A stretch of DNA of 64,000 bases from positions 15,190,001 to 15,254,000 of the forward strand of contig OZ231127.1 in NCBI GenBank assembly GCA_965153355.1. The letters are read 5' to 3'. The notes beneath the pieces were generated by a model. It did not search any database. It was given only the letters and a program-made list of their open reading frames with translations, and had not been told where the DNA came from. The position numbers and the translations under genes were made by a program. Shown here in pieces: positions 61,530 to 64,000 of the stretch (position 1 is the stretch's first letter; each line of letters begins with the position of its first letter). This stretch comes from Flaccisagitta enflata. Taxonomy: Eukaryota > Chaetognatha > Sagittoidea > Aphragmophora.

Positions 61530-61996
61530 ATCTGGTTGATGTAATGATTTATCTAATAACTTTTATTGTGTCGCAGGTGTCCGTCTCAAGTGCGACAATT
61601 GAATTGACAAGTCTACTCTTTATATCATCGAAAATCAACGACTACCGTTTTTTGCTTTTCCGCGACAAAATTAAAGGAAGAAAAAAAAAAAGAAAAAAGA
61701 AAAAACTCGGAAGGAAATGAAAACAGACTTAAGCGAACAAATGATAAAAACACTGGGGAAAAGCCTTTTCTAGACCAAAGATTGAAGATACTGTCGTTCT
61801 GATCAAACTCAGTTTGACTATTACTTTCTACTATGGAAATACTTGGTCATCGTCCATTACATGTGGAACAAACTTGATTAAGATTGTTGGAACAATCGTT
61901 GAAACAATGAAAAACTTTCGAATGTGGCGGTTTCTCTCTTTAAGTATTGATCAGTAGAAGTTGCTTGGAGTAAATCATCTCAGCAAATCGTCAAAA

Positions 61997-64000
61997 ATGT
62001 CTGCTTCACGGGTGGAATCTGCCGGTCCTCGTGATTCCATGACTTCCGCCAATTCTACTAAAATGTCGCCGCAAGCGTCTCCTCGCCGCGGTGGCGTTGG
62101 CACGCCCAAGTATGTCTATATCTCAGGAATAGGGCGAGCGTAATATATGTTGTGTAAAGGGTACAGCGGGGAAGAATAGGTCAATTGGGGTAAAATGAGT
62201 CGCCCACTTTTTTGAACAATCTGCGGAAGATTTTGTCGGTTAGGATAATTAAGGAAGGTCTAGTGTGAGTTGTCTTTCCTGTTGTCTTGATTTTGATTAC
62301 GGACAACTCGCAAAATTACTAATTTCTACATGTATTTCTGTATGGGTCTTCTAACTGTAAGTTGTCATACCCAATTTTATTATTGGAAGAAACGAATGGA
62401 AAAATTTTGATGTTTTACCTTTTCCATGCCGTCTACAGGGGGAAACTGATGACTTGCAGCGTCTTACTTCTAGATGACACGTCTACAACATTTCAGGTAT
62501 TTCTAAAAGTAGATGTTAGGATGAAAGTCTAAATGTTAATTAGAACGCATAATTTAATTGTTTTCTATGCCTTCTATCTCAGCAAATCGTAGCAGATGAA
62601 AAAGGCTCACCGCTCAGCTATTAGTAGTAACTAGTATAAGCATGGCGAATGTACAAATTTGTAATTCCCCACTCTAAAATTATAAAATCACTTGCATTCT
62701 TACAGGTTGGAAACAAGGCTTTAGGCGGAGATCTTTTCGACCAGGTTGTACAACATTTGAATCTGTTAGAGTATGATTACTTCGGCTTGGAACACGTCGT
62801 ACCCAACCAGAAATGGGAGTATTGGATGGAAGCGGAGAAACCCATTCTAAAGCAAGTTAGGTAAGCTCTGGGGGATTTCAAGTTTAGTAAAATTCTACGC
62901 GAAAGTCGGAAACTACACTGATGGCTTGTTAATTGTTGACCCATGAAATCCATGATTTTAAGAGACTTTGTCACACTCATTTCCAGCACTCGCGACTTAA
63001 ATTTCCGGTTCTCGGTCAAGTTCTACACTCCAGATCCCGGTCAACTGGAGGAAGAGTACACTCGATACCTCTTTGCTTTGCAAATGAAAAGAAATTTGGC
63101 ATCGGGAAAGTTGATTTGTAACGAAAATACGGCCGCTTTACTCGCCTCTTACGTCGCTCAGGGTGAGTTTTGAATATGAATTGGGAGAACTAGAAGTCTT
63201 AGGGAGTACATTGGGTACTAATTGCTGATGAATTACAATTATCATGGCCCAGTAGCTACACTTTCCCCTTATGTACACCATAATTTTGCAGCTGATCTCG
63301 GCGACTTTATGGAAGATCTTTACGTGGATCACTCTTACCTTTCGGGTCATATTTTTGTCCCCAACCAGACAGCCGAGTTTGAGCAAAAGGTGAGTTTGTC
63401 TCTAACAATTTAGTGTTGATATGATTGTGTTGAAATGTCTGGATTGCCACACAATTAACTTGCGTCATCTGCGTTTGATTGTTCTTGAAGGTGATGGAGT
63501 TTCATAGAAATCACATCGGAAGAACTCCGGCTGAGGCAGACTTCAATCTCTTGGATGTGGCGAGAAGGATTGAGTTTTATGGTAAGTAACACAGCACATA
63601 ACATTCTGCAATCACCTGTTCGGTAATCATGTCTAAGTACGATCTAGATACGTTAATGATTTGATCCTACTTCGATGAAAATCTTCATTTTTATGTCAAT
63701 TCATTTAAGCTAATCTTCCCATTTTTCACACCCATCCCCCAGGAGTTCACCTGCATCAGGCACGGGACACTGAAGGCGTAGTCCTCAATTTGGCCCTGGC
63801 ACATTTGGGCATCGTTGTTTACCAGGTTAGTCGCGTCTTGAGGACGCAAAAAGTGTCGGAACGGATCGAAAATGTTGACTCCACGAGTACGATAGAATTG
63901 TTTGAATTTATGCAAATTTTGTTGTCTTTATTTTTATTTTTTTATTTTTTATTTTTTTGCAGAATTTGACAAAAATCAACACCTTTTCCTGGGCGAAAAT
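61997..64000 (+). CDS. FERM-domain protein, FARP/FRMD7-like (5' part, runs off window)
   Basis: Eight exons in phase: 61997-62109, 62439-62496, 62706-62860, 62987-63162, 63292-63389, 63491-63581, 63743-63825 and 63963 to beyond 64000. After a Ser/Pro-rich leader of about 37 residues, the FERM domain begins with GKLMTCSVLLLDDTSTTFQ (F1). VVQHLNLLEYDYFGLEHVVP and TRYLFALQMKRNLASGKLIC (F2) follow, then VMEFHRNHIGRTPAEADFNL and the F3 start (KINTFSWAKI). Spacing and wording resemble FARP1/2 and FRMD7 more than band 4.1 or ERM proteins. These link membrane and actin; FARPs are also Rho-type exchange factors through DH-PH domains, which would lie outside the window. The ATG at 61997 has a good AAAATGT context. 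Confidence 0.88.

Overview
This is a eukaryotic nuclear window, almost certainly from an invertebrate animal. The genes have many short exons with GT/AG introns, products are animal-type (NELF-A, SECISBP2, a FARP/FRMD7-like FERM protein), several proteins carry long polyglutamine and low-complexity tracts, and introns and spacers are full of microsatellites, foldback repeats and MITE-like elements. The Q-rich NELF-A of about 1,256 residues is closer in size to the long insect form (as I recall it) than to the ~530-residue vertebrate protein. I cannot name the species.

Layout: the minus strand carries, from left to right, a C2H2 zinc-finger gene (1579-3489), ACAT1 (mitochondrial acetyl-CoA acetyltransferase; exons 2-6 at 3739-7726, exon 1 at 20932-21123), SDHC (22844-24012), SECISBP2 (24268-35244) and NELFA (35749-49808). 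All exon joins proposed for ACAT1, SDHC, SECISBP2 and NELFA were checked for splice dinucleotides and reading phase. ACAT1 intron 1 is 13.2 kb and holds two further predicted minus-strand genes: a Ser/Thr-rich 645-residue protein (8025-10925) and a 453-residue protein with a basic middle and a C-terminal membrane segment (11202-20581). To the right come an LTR element with a gag ORF and no visible pol (51693-57597), two large tandem arrays (58.5-60.3 kb), a foldback element, and the 5' half of a plus-strand FERM-domain gene (61997 to the edge).

The genes do not form an operon-like pathway. ACAT1 and SDHC are mitochondrial metabolism, SECISBP2 serves selenoprotein translation, and NELFA serves promoter-proximal pausing of RNA polymerase II.

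The most unusual content is the repeat fraction. There is a 3.8-kb set of concentric inverted repeats (15318-19165). There is a family of foldback elements with conserved hairpin caps but different ~20-bp internal repeats (16.2-18.0, 31.5-31.9, 41.2-41.9 kb). There are also many short modules in which a GC-rich hairpin is followed by a TGTCCGTC-type tetranucleotide array. A Tc1/mariner relic, MITEs, a dimeric satellite and a 1.35-kb GTT array complete the picture.
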